Origin: Symsagittifera roscoffensis
Lineage: Eukaryota; Xenacoelomorpha; Acoela; Convolutidae
Reading direction: 5' to 3'
Assembly: GCF_963678635.1 (NCBI RefSeq)
Contig: NW_026971562.1
Span: 250,001 to 314,000, forward strand
DNA: 64,000 nucleotides
Each line of letters starts with the position of its first letter. Positions within the stretch are counted from its first letter, which is position 1. The position numbers were made by a program, and so were the translations under genes. Shown here piece by piece: positions 22,868 through 34,548 of the stretch. The notes beneath the pieces are model-generated. The model was not told where the DNA came from. It searched no databases and saw nothing but the letters and a program-made list of their open reading frames with translations.

Positions 22868-25800
22868 TGTCCGATCTGTCTAACACTTTTAACAGACATG
22901 TTCTAAATTGTAAAGATCGAGTGCGACACATTTATCCGAAGATTGTCTATAGACTTCAACAAACGCTATTTGAAAAATTGGAATAATTCAGTCTTTCAGT
23001 TTCCGAAGATAACAAATTATTCAACAACCTAGCCATTTTTAACTTTGAGTCCATTTGTTTTCCAACAAACGAACTGAAAGCTATGCAAACTACACCGTGG
23101 ATTGGAAAACAATATCATCAAATCTGATCAATGAACCAGATCTTTTTTACAAAAAGGAACCCAAAAACTGATTATGTATTTCGTAATCAACTCTGATTCT
23201 GATAGATTATCGAGACCGATATGTCATCCCAGTTTTTGATATGTCAACCCAGTAACAATTTCACATGGTTCAAATTTGGAGAAAAAAATTCCTCAATTTC
23301 GTGAAATTTTTGGTTGGAGCAGCATGTTTAAACTCCTTTCTTAAAGCCTATAAAGCAAGTGATACAAAATGATTTTCCCTTATGAGTGGTTTGACAGTGC
23401 GTGCAAGCGCTCTACTCTGAGGATTTACCTCCATACGAAGTCTTTTTCTGTAAACGGAGAAACAAAATGAAGAATTTAAGATAAAGAAATGATAAAGAAT
23501 TTAAGCATTATCAGAACGTGCGAATTGAGTTGACGAGCAGCAAGCACTCAAGAACTTTCAAGTCAAGACAGTTCCAGCATCTGGATGGATATCTAAAATT
23601 ACTTCAAGAGACTTGAAAGGAAAACGCAATGATTGTGTTCAAAGTTTTTTTTGCAATGATAAAACAAAAAAGATGTTGTTCCAACCCTGTGGAAGCAACG
23701 CAACAAATAAATCCTATCTATCATAACAAGAGATTAGATATATTTAAACTTGGATTCCAGTGATTTTATGAGAAATTTAAAGTAATACAAGACGCGATAT
23801 ACCCAAAATTATTATGTCCTACTCACAATTCTCACTGTTCTCTTGGTAATAGTAAGCTGCTAATACATCTGATTGTATCATTTTTCGATCATAACGACAA
23901 CGATTGATTAAATTTCGTTTCACATATCAATTTATTGATTATCTTTACAGTCTGTACAAATCCAGATTTCATTCAAATGTCATTTTATTACATCAGCTTG
24001 CGAAACTTTCAACCAACTTACTTGTGCTGTTCATCACAGTTTGAATTGGAAAAGAGCATAAAAAATTTTGAGATTGAAAGAATGTGAGGCAAAATTGACA
24101 ATCAAATCATTTATGTTCTAACCAAAACTCGAAAACCTTTTAAAAGTCGAAAGACGGTTAATTTTTTTCTGACGAGGTGTGAGAATTGGTTCTTTTTTGA
24201 CAAAATATGCAAAGTGTTTCTTTTTCATTCACGAATTGCAAAAAAATCATTTTTTGACAATATGCAAGAAAAATTGTTTATATTTGGTGAAAATTGATTA
24301 ATTTTTTTGACAGGACAAAAGATGGGTATTTGATTGTGATATGCTAAATTCAAGGTTTGACAAAACCAATCTCGCAGTTTGGAGAACATGGTCTTGTTTT
24401 TTTTACCACGAACAAGACCAAACTGCAAAATTGAGAGTTTCCATACAAGTAGAAAACAAAAGAAAACTGACTGTTTCAACATAGATGGATATTGCGATCA
24501 TTGAAAAAAGTGTCTGGTGTTATGGAATGATATTACGACTTCTGTCACTGCCTGCACACTCTTCCCTCATTGAGCGATGCAGATTTTGAGGGAGGAAACG
24601 TAAGACCAGATACGGATGATTTGACACGGGAGTTTGTTTGCAAAAAAGGAAACGAAATCCAAGAGATGTGGCAATGTGAGTGGTAGCAAAATTTCAAAAC
24701 GAACAAAAGAACTAAGATTCTTATTCGAACCAACTCTCCCTACAAAAAACTTTTCACTTCTGACTTTTTATTGGGAAAAAAACAAAAGATGGATCCCTTA
24801 ATGGCCATATTCAGTAAGGGCCATATCATGTGACTAAGCTATTTCAGATGAACTGAAAGACAAGTTTGCTAATTTTCCTCCAATTTTCAAAAACACTGAT
24901 ACTGGCAGAAATGACTTCGGAGAAAGTAGGCAAAAATATGCCAAAGAGGGTGATCTTCATGCGCGTCCCCAGATAAAGCTTTTATCTAGTTTCAAACTAG
25001 AAAATAAATCTATCATTACTCCTCTTTTCAACTTCTATAAGGAAATTGGTTTACAGTGTACGAAAGTTTACCGGTTTGTACAGTTTTATCCTCGAAATTG
25101 AAAAATTTTCGAGGAGAAAAATGTACAAACCGGTAAACCAAGTTTGCTCAGTCAGTTGTTGATGCTAGAACGGAAACAGATGATAACCCTTTATCGGTGA
25201 ACTATGAAACTTTTAGGCAATGCATCCTATTGGATAGACCAGGACATACCATCACACATTTTTAAATAACGTGATAATGCACAAAACAATAAATGAAGCA
25301 CTCTCCAAACGCTTGAACACTGTTCAAAAAGGTTTGTACGAGATTGAGTTTGTATATTAAAAAACTTAAAATAAAATTAATTATTGGATTTTCTCCTTTA
25401 ATGTCGTGTTTTTCAATCTGCTGTGTGGAAAGCTGAGAATCCAGGAGCTTTACTACAACTGTTGTGGTAAGATAAACTCGAAGAATTGGAATTTGACACC
25501 AATTTGCTGCTTTTAGCTCACGCTGAAGAAATTTTGTTTGATTGATTTCGTTCGGAGAAGCAAGATGACTGAGAAAAATTGAGAGAAAATTGAAAGCAGA
25601 GATTCATTTGAAACAGATTTAAAAACAAATTTTATTCCGCGAACATGTTGTAGCGTTCACAAAAAAATACGATAAATGAGAGACTGAGTTGTTTGAAAAA
25701 TTTTTTTTTTAGGTGTACGGAGATGCTATGTTTATGTCGCAAAAACTATTGTCGTCATGACAACAAGATAAAATTTAGCCGCAAATGATTGAAAAAATTA

Positions 25801-25985
25801 GTTCTAGAGGAATGCGGCGATGAGCCTGTTGCAAAACACAGGATAGTACATGACAAAGCAATCAATTTGTCATCAACAAACTGGTATTCAGAACCATGAA
25901 TCATGCGGTCGCTTTATACGAGCAATTGAAGAAGTTGTTGAGTTACTTTGACCCAAAAAGACAAATTCAGGTTGATGGAAAAAAC
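22868..25985 (+). pseudogene. Family B DNA polymerase remnant, copy 2
   Basis: Duplicate of 9,887-13,010 with the same order of pieces. Here the N-terminal part has an extra in-frame TAA (near 22,984). Motif B is destroyed by a 13-base deletion at about 25,229, where GGCAATGCATCCTA runs straight into TTGGATAGA. The motif-C position again reads DTN, so that change predates the duplication. A repeat module interrupts the gene at about 23,755-24,320. Non-functional. The two copies can be aligned to reconstruct the duplication history. Confidence 0.75.
25066..25138. repeat. 73-bp palindrome, second copy
   Basis: Counterpart of 12,078-12,150, with one extra mismatch in the right arm (AAAATGTAC where copy 1 has AAACTGTAC). 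It lies inside polymerase remnant 2. Confidence 0.85.
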
Positions 25986-26985
25986 AAAAAAAAAACATTG
26001 AACTTAAAAATAACTTATAGTTTGGTTTAATTCAATGCAGAATTGATTAACTAACTCTAAATTTGCGGTAAAATGATTGTACGCAGCAGTGGTTCATAAA
26101 ATTAGTTTTTTAATTTTTTTTTCAAAAAACCTGATCTATTTCTCTTGAAGTAGAAGTTAAATGAGGAACAGATGGATCGGCAAACTCGGGCGCTTAAAAA
26201 ATACCATCCTGATACTCAAACCTCGTATCTTATTACATGACAAAACCTGTAACCTATCTTAGTACTTGGGAATTCTATTCCCTATCTTAAAACCCAAGTG
26301 AGTGACCGGATGCTCTATTCTCTTTCTTACATCATGCTGTTCACTAACAACCCCCACCCCCTCTGATCACTGCACTCTTCTACTACTGTTGCTAGCAAAT
26401 ATTACTAAAATTTCAACGGAACTGAAATTTCATTTTTCTACTTATTTTAATTATTTTTTTAAAAAATTGACTTTCATTATCATATCTGCCTTTTAAACTA
26501 ATAAAAATTGCAAGTTTTCTGTTTGAATTTCTTCAAAAATTTTTTCATGCTAAATCTAGTCACAGAAGTAGAAGTCTGACAAGGTCGGTTGAAATTTTAT
26601 GATCTCGCAACAACCGCTTATTTTTAGTTTTCTTAACTATTTGGTTGTAATGGCAATTGGTTTGTTTTTTCAAACTAAATTTCCGTGATTTCAATACCGC
26701 AATTCTGTCCCATACTGAGCAGAACTATCGGTATTTGAAAAAATCTCTAATGTTTTTTTTTTTAAAAAAGAACGTGATGAATAATCTGCTACCTCCTATC
26801 ATTTCAATTGTAATCGCAAATCTGCTATGTTTAATTCAACCGCTAACGTTTTTCACATTTTAAAAAATAAGTTCCAGAGGTTAGTTTTTCTTGAATTGAG
26901 TTAATTTCATGAATAACTTCAAATTAGTTTAAATCATTTATTTTAAGCATTAATACTGAGTTATTGGCCATAAAGTTGCTGTTTT
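25986..26985. other. Spacer between convergent remnants
   Basis: Counterpart of 13,011-13,995. It contains CCTATCTTA-type motifs (26,215-26,330), a C-rich run near 26,350, and the 3' flank of the minus-strand gene with its polyadenylation signal. No other gene seen. Confidence 0.5.
26937..26942 (-). promoter_or_regulatory. Candidate polyadenylation signal AATAAA
   Basis: AATAAA on the minus strand, 44 bases past the stop codon of the gene at 26,986-28,638. The distance is suitable, but AATAAA is common by chance in DNA this AT-rich. Confidence 0.4.
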
Positions 26986-28638
26986 TTATCGTGTTGTGTT
27001 TATCTGCGTTTGCGTGAGTCCGTATTTATTTTGGATAGTTTTCTTCCAATCGTTTAAAAATGCTTCGTCATCATCATGACCAGGGAGGTTCGACAGGTTG
27101 TTTCGCAATTTTTGTGATGCGGTGTTCACGAAGCCATTACACAAATGCCTGATCTCACCAGCCCTGGCCTTCATCTTCTTAAAGTGGATTGACTGAAGTT
27201 CCCTTTCACTAGCTCTTTCTAGGTCATTGCCAGAGTCGACCATTTTTGACACGTTTGTGTGGCAAGATGTAATGAATGTATGCATCGTTGCCAGATAACC
27301 TGTGAAGTACTCCAGAGCCAGTTGTAGTACAGTTGTCAGGTAGACCATTTTGCAATCAGCTGCCTTCCTAGCGACAAAATCAAAAATATCGAAGACCCCA
27401 ATCAACTTCTCCCAGAAAGCCAACGAATTCGATTTTTTGTATGCATCGTTAACTTGAGCAAGCAGTCGTGTTCTGCTGTTTTCGTATTCTTGATGAATAC
27501 CTGCTTCATCAATAACTGTTTTCTCTGCACCCAAATTTTGCGAAATTTCGTTGTGAACTTCTTTCAATATGGAGCACATTTTTTTGGTCTCGGATAGTTC
27601 TTTCTGAAATTCTGCAGAGTTTTTCACCCATTCGTCGAATTCGAGGTCAGCATAATTATCCATTATTTTGGAAATTTTGAAGAACAGTTGTTCGGTCATA
27701 GGCAACACAAATTTTGAATATTTCCGTGCCTGTTTTCGAATATTTTCTCTGCAATCCAAATATGTCTTTTTGGCATCATTTTCTGGGAGAAACTTGTCAT
27801 CTGCCTTGTATAATTTTTGTAACGAACCGCTAAAAAATAATTTTCAGGTTGAATACAGTTATGAGTAAGAATACATGATTAGTTTGCTTTATCGTTCAAA
27901 ATTTCTGGAACGCAGAAAAAGTATTAAAGCGCAAAATGTACCTTACGTAATTTATATGGCGTGTGGGGTGATGATTTTCATTTAAAAAATTCAATTTTAA
28001 AAAAAAAAGTCATATAGTTTTATTTCATTTAATTTTATAAGGTTATTACTGCTCCATAAACCTCAAAAGGCAGTCGGAACATTCAGGACTTCGCCCTGAT
28101 ACGAGCAGTCTTGTATTTTTGTAATTTTAATATGCTTTATTTTGCTCTATGTGGTTCGTTAGACAAATTTCAACGGTCAAAATATCATATGCTTCACATT
28201 GCTCAGATCAAAAACAATGGAAACCAAATACTTGTTTATCGAGTAACTTGGAAAAACATATGGTTTTGGGTCAAAAACTTATGTGTAACGCAATATTTCT
28301 TCTTGCCCAAAATTTTGTCAATGAAACAACCTTACTCGGATCTGGCATTCATCACTGTTATATTGCAAAGCGTCATGATGAAAAAATAAGGATTCTACAA
28401 CAGATTTCGAAAAAACCTATGAAGAATCAAATTAACTTTTAAAATTCGGTTCAGTTGTGAAAAAATTTGCGACATTCGGTGATAGTACTTGCAAACATTT
28501 TTTCATGAATTTTCCCAAAAACGTGTATTCAAGTTCGAAAACACTTACTTACCTGAACATCATGAGATCAGTAGGAGCTTCGCTCAAAGTTTTGATGAAC
28601 TCTGCCGTTTGCTGTTCTTCATTCTTTGCTTCGCTCAT
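26986..28638 (-). CDS. Two-exon gene, 309-aa helical protein of unknown function
   Basis: Exon 1 is 28,553-28,638 and exon 2 is 26,986-27,829. Exon 1 begins ATG with A at -3, encodes MSEAKNEEQQ to LMMF, and ends with the two bases AG before a strong donor, GTAAGTAAGT. Exon 2 begins after TTATTTTTTAG with the single base that completes a Ser codon, then reads GSLQKLYKADDKF. The 86 + 844 bases equal 310 codons including TAA. The protein is rich in predicted helix and charged residues, has no signal peptide, and has one markedly hydrophobic stretch at about residues 190-215 (MVYLTTVLQLALEYF within it) after FWEKLIGVFDIFDFV. The acidic C-terminal part contains GHDDDEAFLNDW. I do not recognise the family; a membrane-active helical bundle is only a guess. 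A broken copy lies at 13,996-14,755. Start, phase and intact length make this the best real gene in the window. Confidence 0.8.
27830..28552 (-). other. Intron of the 309-aa gene
   Basis: A 723-bp intron with GT-AG borders (GTAAGT donor, pyrimidine-rich TTTTTTAG acceptor). On the opposite strand, frames of 92-97 codons at 28,111-28,442 overlap each other; neither shows a domain and both are probably chance. Confidence 0.75.
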
Positions 28639-30505
28639 TTTCTACCTCAATTTTTCTTGACTTCACAAAGCAAAAAAAAAATAAAAATTTTGAGCGGTTG
28701 ATTTTAGTAAGCTAGCTCAATTGAATGTATAAGAATGAACCGTTGGCATAACTAACGACTACTAAGCATGACCATAAGCCAATTATGTTTTACAAACGTA
28801 TTTAGTTTAATTCGAATATAAATTCATCAGAGTACAAAACTCGTGGACTACTCCGTGGGGCCACAAAAATTGTTTAAAATTGTTCTCATTCAATAATTGA
28901 AAATTTGTTGGCTTTGGTTCTCATATGTAATATTCTAATAATAGTTTCAGTATTTTTAATTGGCGACTTACAAATTGAGCTAAGAACTCTGATACAAAAT
29001 TGTGACTTTTGTGACTGCGCGCACAAGTTTCTGTTCTTGCTGCGAGTTTAATACAAAAAACATTACATGAGAAAAAAACAATAAAAACAACTTCTGAGAT
29101 CCAACCGTAACAACAAGCATGGCTGAATTTTCGCTAAGACAAAAACATAAACATAAATACTGAATCAAATGCGACCACAAAACTCTTATAAGCTGATGAG
29201 TATAATACAAACTACAGTATACGACAAAAAGCTTTGTGCAACCAAAACCGTAAAAAAGATCATGTTTAAATATTTGTGAACGAAAAGTAACTGCTAACTA
29301 TGAAAAAGAACATAAGGGACCAATCCAAAAACCATGGTCCGTTGAAAAATCAGATCTCACTCTTTTGTCAAATATTTCTATAAATATTCAAAAAATTTTC
29401 CGTCTTAAAATAAAATAGTTGATTTTTTCAATTTTGTTAATGGCGTTTAAAGTTCCTATGTGAGACTTGTGACTCAATACAATTGTATTACTTTGAAACA
29501 TAAATAAGATGTTTCATACATAATTCTCCTAAAATTGAAGCTGTTGGGAACGTTTTTTGACTTAGGCCAAAATTACGGCTGAAAAACTTCTGCGTCATGA
29601 ATTATACAAACTATGAAGAAAAGGTCTTGTCCTAAAAGTTGGTTTTCCATCAGTTTTTTAAATTGGTTGTGTCTTTTTATTATCGAAACTCGTAGAAATC
29701 AAGTGGCAGTTACACAAATAAATTCATGCGATACATTAGATATTTGTGAGAAAGTAGCAATAAACTCTTTTTTTTCATGAATCAAAACTTTAAAAATTGA
29801 ATACTAAAGTATTCGAGCCAACTAAACAGAACATAAAAATGGTGTAAGATTTAACATGAAAAAGTAAGCTTAACTATGACTGTATGCGCGCGTGTGTGTG
29901 TGTGTGTGTGTGTTTGTGTGTGTGTGTGAATCAGCAAGATTTTTTTTTTAAATAATTTTCGTGAGTGGGTAACAAATCAACAAAAATGAAACCATATAGA
30001 AGAAGAATCACAAGGGGATATTATTTGAGAAAGCTGTCAAAAAATCAAAATCAGCCGGGAATAAAAAAAACTCATTTCCTCAAAGCATTCTAAAAATCTT
30101 AGATTCAATCTTAGTTGCAGAGGAGTTTAAGAGTCACAAGAGGGCCAATTTTGACCGACAAAAGGGAAATTGTGATTGTGAAAGGAAATTCGCACAAAAA
30201 ACTATAGCTGTAGGCCCGGCAAATGACGATTTCGGACCTTTTTACAAAAGTTGGAACCTATTCCAAATAGTGTATCATTTTCCCGTATAAAGCTACCTGG
30301 TGATACCTATTCTGTAAATCATTTTCAGCATTAATTAAATGAACGTGTAGATATTCCAAAAATATTTATGTGACGTGTGCACTGCATTGTATGACGTTGG
30401 ACTACTCAAACTCGCAATGAAAAGCAGACCTGTAAAAAAATTCCTGAAAAAAATTGATATCGACGATCTAAAATTACAAAAACATAACTGAAGACTAAAA
30501 AAAAG
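28639..30505. other. AT-rich intergenic DNA, no gene seen
   Basis: Region upstream of the minus-strand gene. No TATA box or recognisable promoter was found near 28,650-28,760. Frames of 60-77 codons occur (for example 28,980-29,210 on the minus strand) but lack coding character. It contains the GT repeat listed separately. Confidence 0.5.
29886..29928. repeat. (GT)n microsatellite
   Basis: About 43 bases of GT repeat, starting GCGCGCGTGTGTG and interrupted once by TTT. Confidence 0.95.
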
Positions 30506-30512
30506 AATAAGC

Positions 30513-30815
30513 AATGGAAGACCCAGCAGATTGGTTGACGCATATTGAATGAATCATCAAAAACTGTCGGAAGACGCGAAGTTCTGTTCCACTCCAAGGG
30601 ATACCAAATCAGATACCAAAAGACTTGTTCTTAGCTGCAAAATCTATGGGGACAAATAAAAAAGAAATTAAGATTGAAACGCAACGATTACTCTCCGGAA
30701 TAACCTATTAGAAACTCGAAAGTTGCATCAAAGATGCTTTATCAGCCAAAGAAATAGGTTCACAGCCGATCAATGATAGCACTCGACTCAAACCGATCCT
30801 TTTGACGGTTTGTTA
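30513..30815 (+). pseudogene. Possible decayed coding fragment
   Basis: One frame reads MEDPADWLTHIE, a TGA, then GIPNQIPKDLFLAAKSMG and KKEIKIETQRLLSG, a TAG, then KLESCIKDALSAKEIGSQ. Composition and hydrophobic spacing are protein-like across two stops, suggesting an old exon. No family is recognised. It ends where the ~3.8-kb duplication begins. Confidence 0.3.
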
Positions 30816-32239
30816 AATGCTTAATTTGTTAAATTGTTAAACTACATCCAACGGAATAATCAACAGGATAAAACAATCAAAATTGTGTCATAATTTTGTT
30901 AAAAAAGAAAACTTTGCAGTGAAAAAATTACATTTTTAATTCTCCAATTGAAATATTTTTTGTTGGATTAAAATCTTTTCACCGCGGAATACCTTCTGTG
31001 GAGAATATAACGATTGTTATAAAAAAGCCTACCCATCCCAGGAGGCACTTGAATTTTAATATCATCATATGGTTCAACTAATCAACATATTAACTACGGT
31101 GCGAGTAGTATGCTTATAGTACACTAGGATGGGGGGTTGTCATCCATGGATGATAGTAGTTTGCATATAATGGATTAGGATCGGGGTTGGTTTTCATACA
31201 TGAATGACTATTTGGTCTAGACCATATCTGTCAACATGTATTACCTGACAACAGATCGTCACCATGTAACAATCCAAATTTTCACCATGTTTTATTTGAC
31301 AGCAAAAAGTCATAAAGTGAAAACACAAATAATAGCCATTACGGTTTGGCTTAAAATGAGTTGAGCAATCTGCACTGACAATACCATTCCCAGCTTACGA
31401 CCTGGAATTAAGAATTACTTCCGCTACCAGTATTTACATGTAAATCCTTTACCACCGCTCTTTTCAAAAGTGAATACTAGAGAATTGTGAAAAACTACGT
31501 AGAAACTATTCGCTTGAAAAGTGACTGATCAAATGATTTATCTTCATTTGTGCAAAACTTTCGTATACAAAATTAGGAAGCAAACAGACACTTGAATTGT
31601 AGTGAAAGTTTTATTAGCCTGAAAATAGTACAATGTTATAAATTGATTATGAAGGCTGAAAATATAGCGTTGCCAGACTTTTGAAAACTCAGTCAGAACT
31701 GATCAAGAAATTTTATTTCCAGCAAAATTCCAATAGATTAAGTACGCGAAAGTTAGCCCTAAAATTACAACTGATCGTTTCCTAGTATGAGCAATAAAAA
31801 TACAACAGCTTGCATATGACTGAAGCATTACTCTTACTAAATAATCTCGATAAAAAAATTGAATTGGTCTCGACATAGCAGTTATGAATAAACTAAGCAA
31901 AATTGTTTAAACAGATTAGAAGTAAAATTTAATAATGACAAAAATTTGATTGTGTTTTGATTTGAGACTCCTTGATTGTTCAATGACAAGTTCAAAGGCG
32001 ATTTATTCTGTTTGGTTCTCGTTTGCGGCAACGTATGACATGGTAGTACTTCCTATATGTATGCTTTGCTGTTTTTCTCAGTCACTTCTGGAGAACCTGA
32101 TAACAAAAAACATTAGAGTATGAACTGAAAAATAATTTTTTATTTTTGTTTTTGATTGTTCAGAATAGATCCAAGGGTTTTTTGCACTTATTGGATAGTA
32201 TGGGATGAAAAAGAAAACAATATTTCTCAGAATGATTGG

Positions 32240-32679
32240 CTACGGGCCCCTTTTCTCGCCGAGAAGTATTTTCCACTCAAACGGTAGGTGTTGCATCAGG
32301 GAACCACCACTGACTTTGTGCCTTTTCAACCCAGATCCATACTTCCGTGCCCGCTTTACATCCAATTGAAGCGATGCCACATGCTTGTTGCCTATGTCGT
32401 CTCGTGAGTACTGCCGTACCTTGACGAAGTTATCGAAGATGACTATTTCTTGAGGGACTCAAGAAACATCTGAAGAGAGTATCGAAGAAACGGCGCTTAT
32501 TTGCACTTCTCCATCCAGAATTGCACACCTTCGCACCTAAAAAAAGTTGCTTTGTCAACTTGATCTCCAAGCGGCTCCCAGATTTCCACCGTCATTATTT
32601 CCACTTTGTCCTTCCAGATCTATGTCTCCGTTCTCTGCAGAAAGCTCTCTGCTCCTTCATGGTCAGGGATTTTTACCTA
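32240..32679 (-). pseudogene. Decayed unknown coding sequence, copy 1
   Basis: After an acceptor-like CTTCCTTCAG the minus strand carries coding-like pieces in shifting frames. The longest piece reads AILDGEVQISAVSS, a TGA, then VPQEIVIFDNFVKVRQYSRD, DIGNKHVASLQLDVKRARKY, KVSGGSLMQHLPFEWKILLG and a TAG. It shares the TGA with copy 2, while the terminal TAG is its own. Protein family not recognised. Opposite-strand frames here are shadows. Confidence 0.45.
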
Positions 32680-33123
32680 CTGAAGGAAGAGATCCATAAT
32701 AGATGTCAAAAAAAGTTCGGGATGTGACACATCCCCAGCCCTTCTATATAATACACTCTGAGGTACGTCAGCAGGCGATTGTATGTGGTCTTTTTTACGA
32801 AATTGTAAAAAAAACCATAGGCGTTCTGAAAATTATGTTTGGTCGCTAAGACCAGAAGCAGCCTTTGTAGTAGTAGTCAATTTCAGGAAAACTTCGAATA
32901 AATTTTTTTATTCTAAGAAAAGATTGAATCAATGAAATTTGCGAGGCCATTTTTTTATTTCTTTCTCAGTTTGTGAGTAAAGGCGGAATTTATTAAATTA
33001 TCTTGAGCAAAACGTTATTTTCTAGCAACTGCCTGGAAACTATAAATAGTGAGCTCAACTTTTTGCTGATTGATGTCAGTTATCACAAGCACAAACATAT
33101 AAGAAAAATGCAACTAAGAAATT

Positions 33124-33356
33124 TATGAATAAAAATACTTGTTAACCCGTGGACCTGAACGTTACCATGAAGACTGTGAACACGATAAAGAAGTTTTATT
33201 CAACCAGTTAATATTGGACAGAATTGAAGTTAAGCCAAGCGAAAAGATTAGCTCCTTCTTTAACACAACAGTAAAAATTATATCTATTTGTTTTTTTAGT
33301 GCAGCTTCAAATGAGAGATTGTCCTATAGCTATGTCATTATGTTTATTTTTTGTGG
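33124..33356 (+). pseudogene. Short coding-like stretch, copy 1
   Basis: Reads LTRGPERYHEDCEHDKEVLF and NQLILDRIEVKPSEKISSFF before turning into low-quality AT-rich sequence. The first 45 or so codons are conserved in copy 2 (from about 36,872). There is no clear start, and a splice junction near AACACAACAG is possible but unproven. Confidence 0.3.
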
Positions 33357-34548
33357 CTGAATACAAAAATCGCTGTGGAACGAGATTTCAGATTTAAAAA
33401 AACATGGTTTTTTGAAAACTGAAAATGTTTTTAAATGGTTGATTGTTAATTTAACGACGACATGAAGATTGAGTTGATAGCCAATGCTACTGAGTTTTTC
33501 ATTTAAAAAAAACTTGTTTTTTTATGTCTTGGATAAATGCGGAAACTAAGTTTTGCCCATAACCAAGAAGATTAGCAATAAAGATTGCAATCTGGTTATA
33601 CATAAATTATAAAACACCTTAACATTTTCATTTGACAAGCTATGTCAGCATGTTAGCATCAATTTTTTTTTGACTCTTTGGACATACTCATGAAGATAAA
33701 AGAACAAGAAATTCAAAACATATTTGAAAAACTATCTTTGCTATAAGATGTAGGAGTCATCCATTCCAGCCTACTACATCCTCAAAATATTTCAAAAATC
33801 TAAAAATTTTCTGTATTCTCTTTAAAAAAACCGTTTTAATTTAAAAATTAACCCTGAAAAGTAAATAATCAAAATTGTGAAAAAATTAAGAGATTTGTTA
33901 AGATAACTTGAAATGTTCCAAAAATCATAGTCTTAACACTCAAAACTATGGAAAAAGAGTGACTAATCCTTTAACATTTTTATTTTTTTTAGTAAATTTT
34001 ATAAGTTTCTTTTAAGTATTATCCGTAATTCTGTTTTAGTTTTTTCATAATTATCAAAATTCGAGATAATGATTTAAAAATTGTTCAAAATTTACTCAGA
34101 AAATCACAATGTAAAAGCAGATCAGAGCAAATGAAAAAAAAATGAGAGTAAAGAGTATATTAGGAGTCTGGTGCCATTTTAAAAGCACGATCAATTTATA
34201 ATCCTTTTAAAGATTGCACCATATATTCACACTGAAGGGTTTGAAAAAGCATTTAGTTAATCAGAACATGGCCAACTTTCTTCAATTTCGATCTGAAGCA
34301 CTAAGGACCAATCTGTTGTATTTTCTGAAACTTATAAGCTAAAAGTTGAGTCACTGAGTGTGAACAACTAATTCGAGTGGTAACTTATTTGGTTACTTTC
34401 AAGAAAAATACACGCATGCTTGCGAATAAACTTGGAGTCAAGCAACAGAAAATTTCAAACTCAACGAAAACCTTTTTGATAGGGAAATTATCATATAAAA
34501 TGGCAGAGAGAGGGTAAATTTAAACTAAAGGAACGCAAACTTTAGTTG

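Larger units (their letters stand above)
30814..34548. repeat. ~3.8-kb tandem duplication, copy 1
   Basis: Begins near TTGTTAAATTGTTAAACTAC and repeats at 34,549 with the same order throughout. It contains the decayed minus-strand coding sequence (32,240-32,679), a short plus-strand coding-like stretch (33,124-33,356), and at its right end a single arm of the inverted repeat seen in the 2.7-kb units (about 33,870-34,420). The rest is AT-rich with no gene seen. It lacks about 115 bp relative to copy 2 near 33,995. Confidence 0.85.

Noticed and set aside
28111-28442. Overlapping 92- and 97-codon plus-strand frames
   Set aside because: They lie within the intron of the minus-strand gene, overlap each other in different frames, and show no domain.
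26986-28638. Pore-forming-toxin-like assignment for the 309-aa helical protein
   Set aside because: A helical protein with one hydrophobic stretch is not enough. No family motif is seen, so it is left as unknown.
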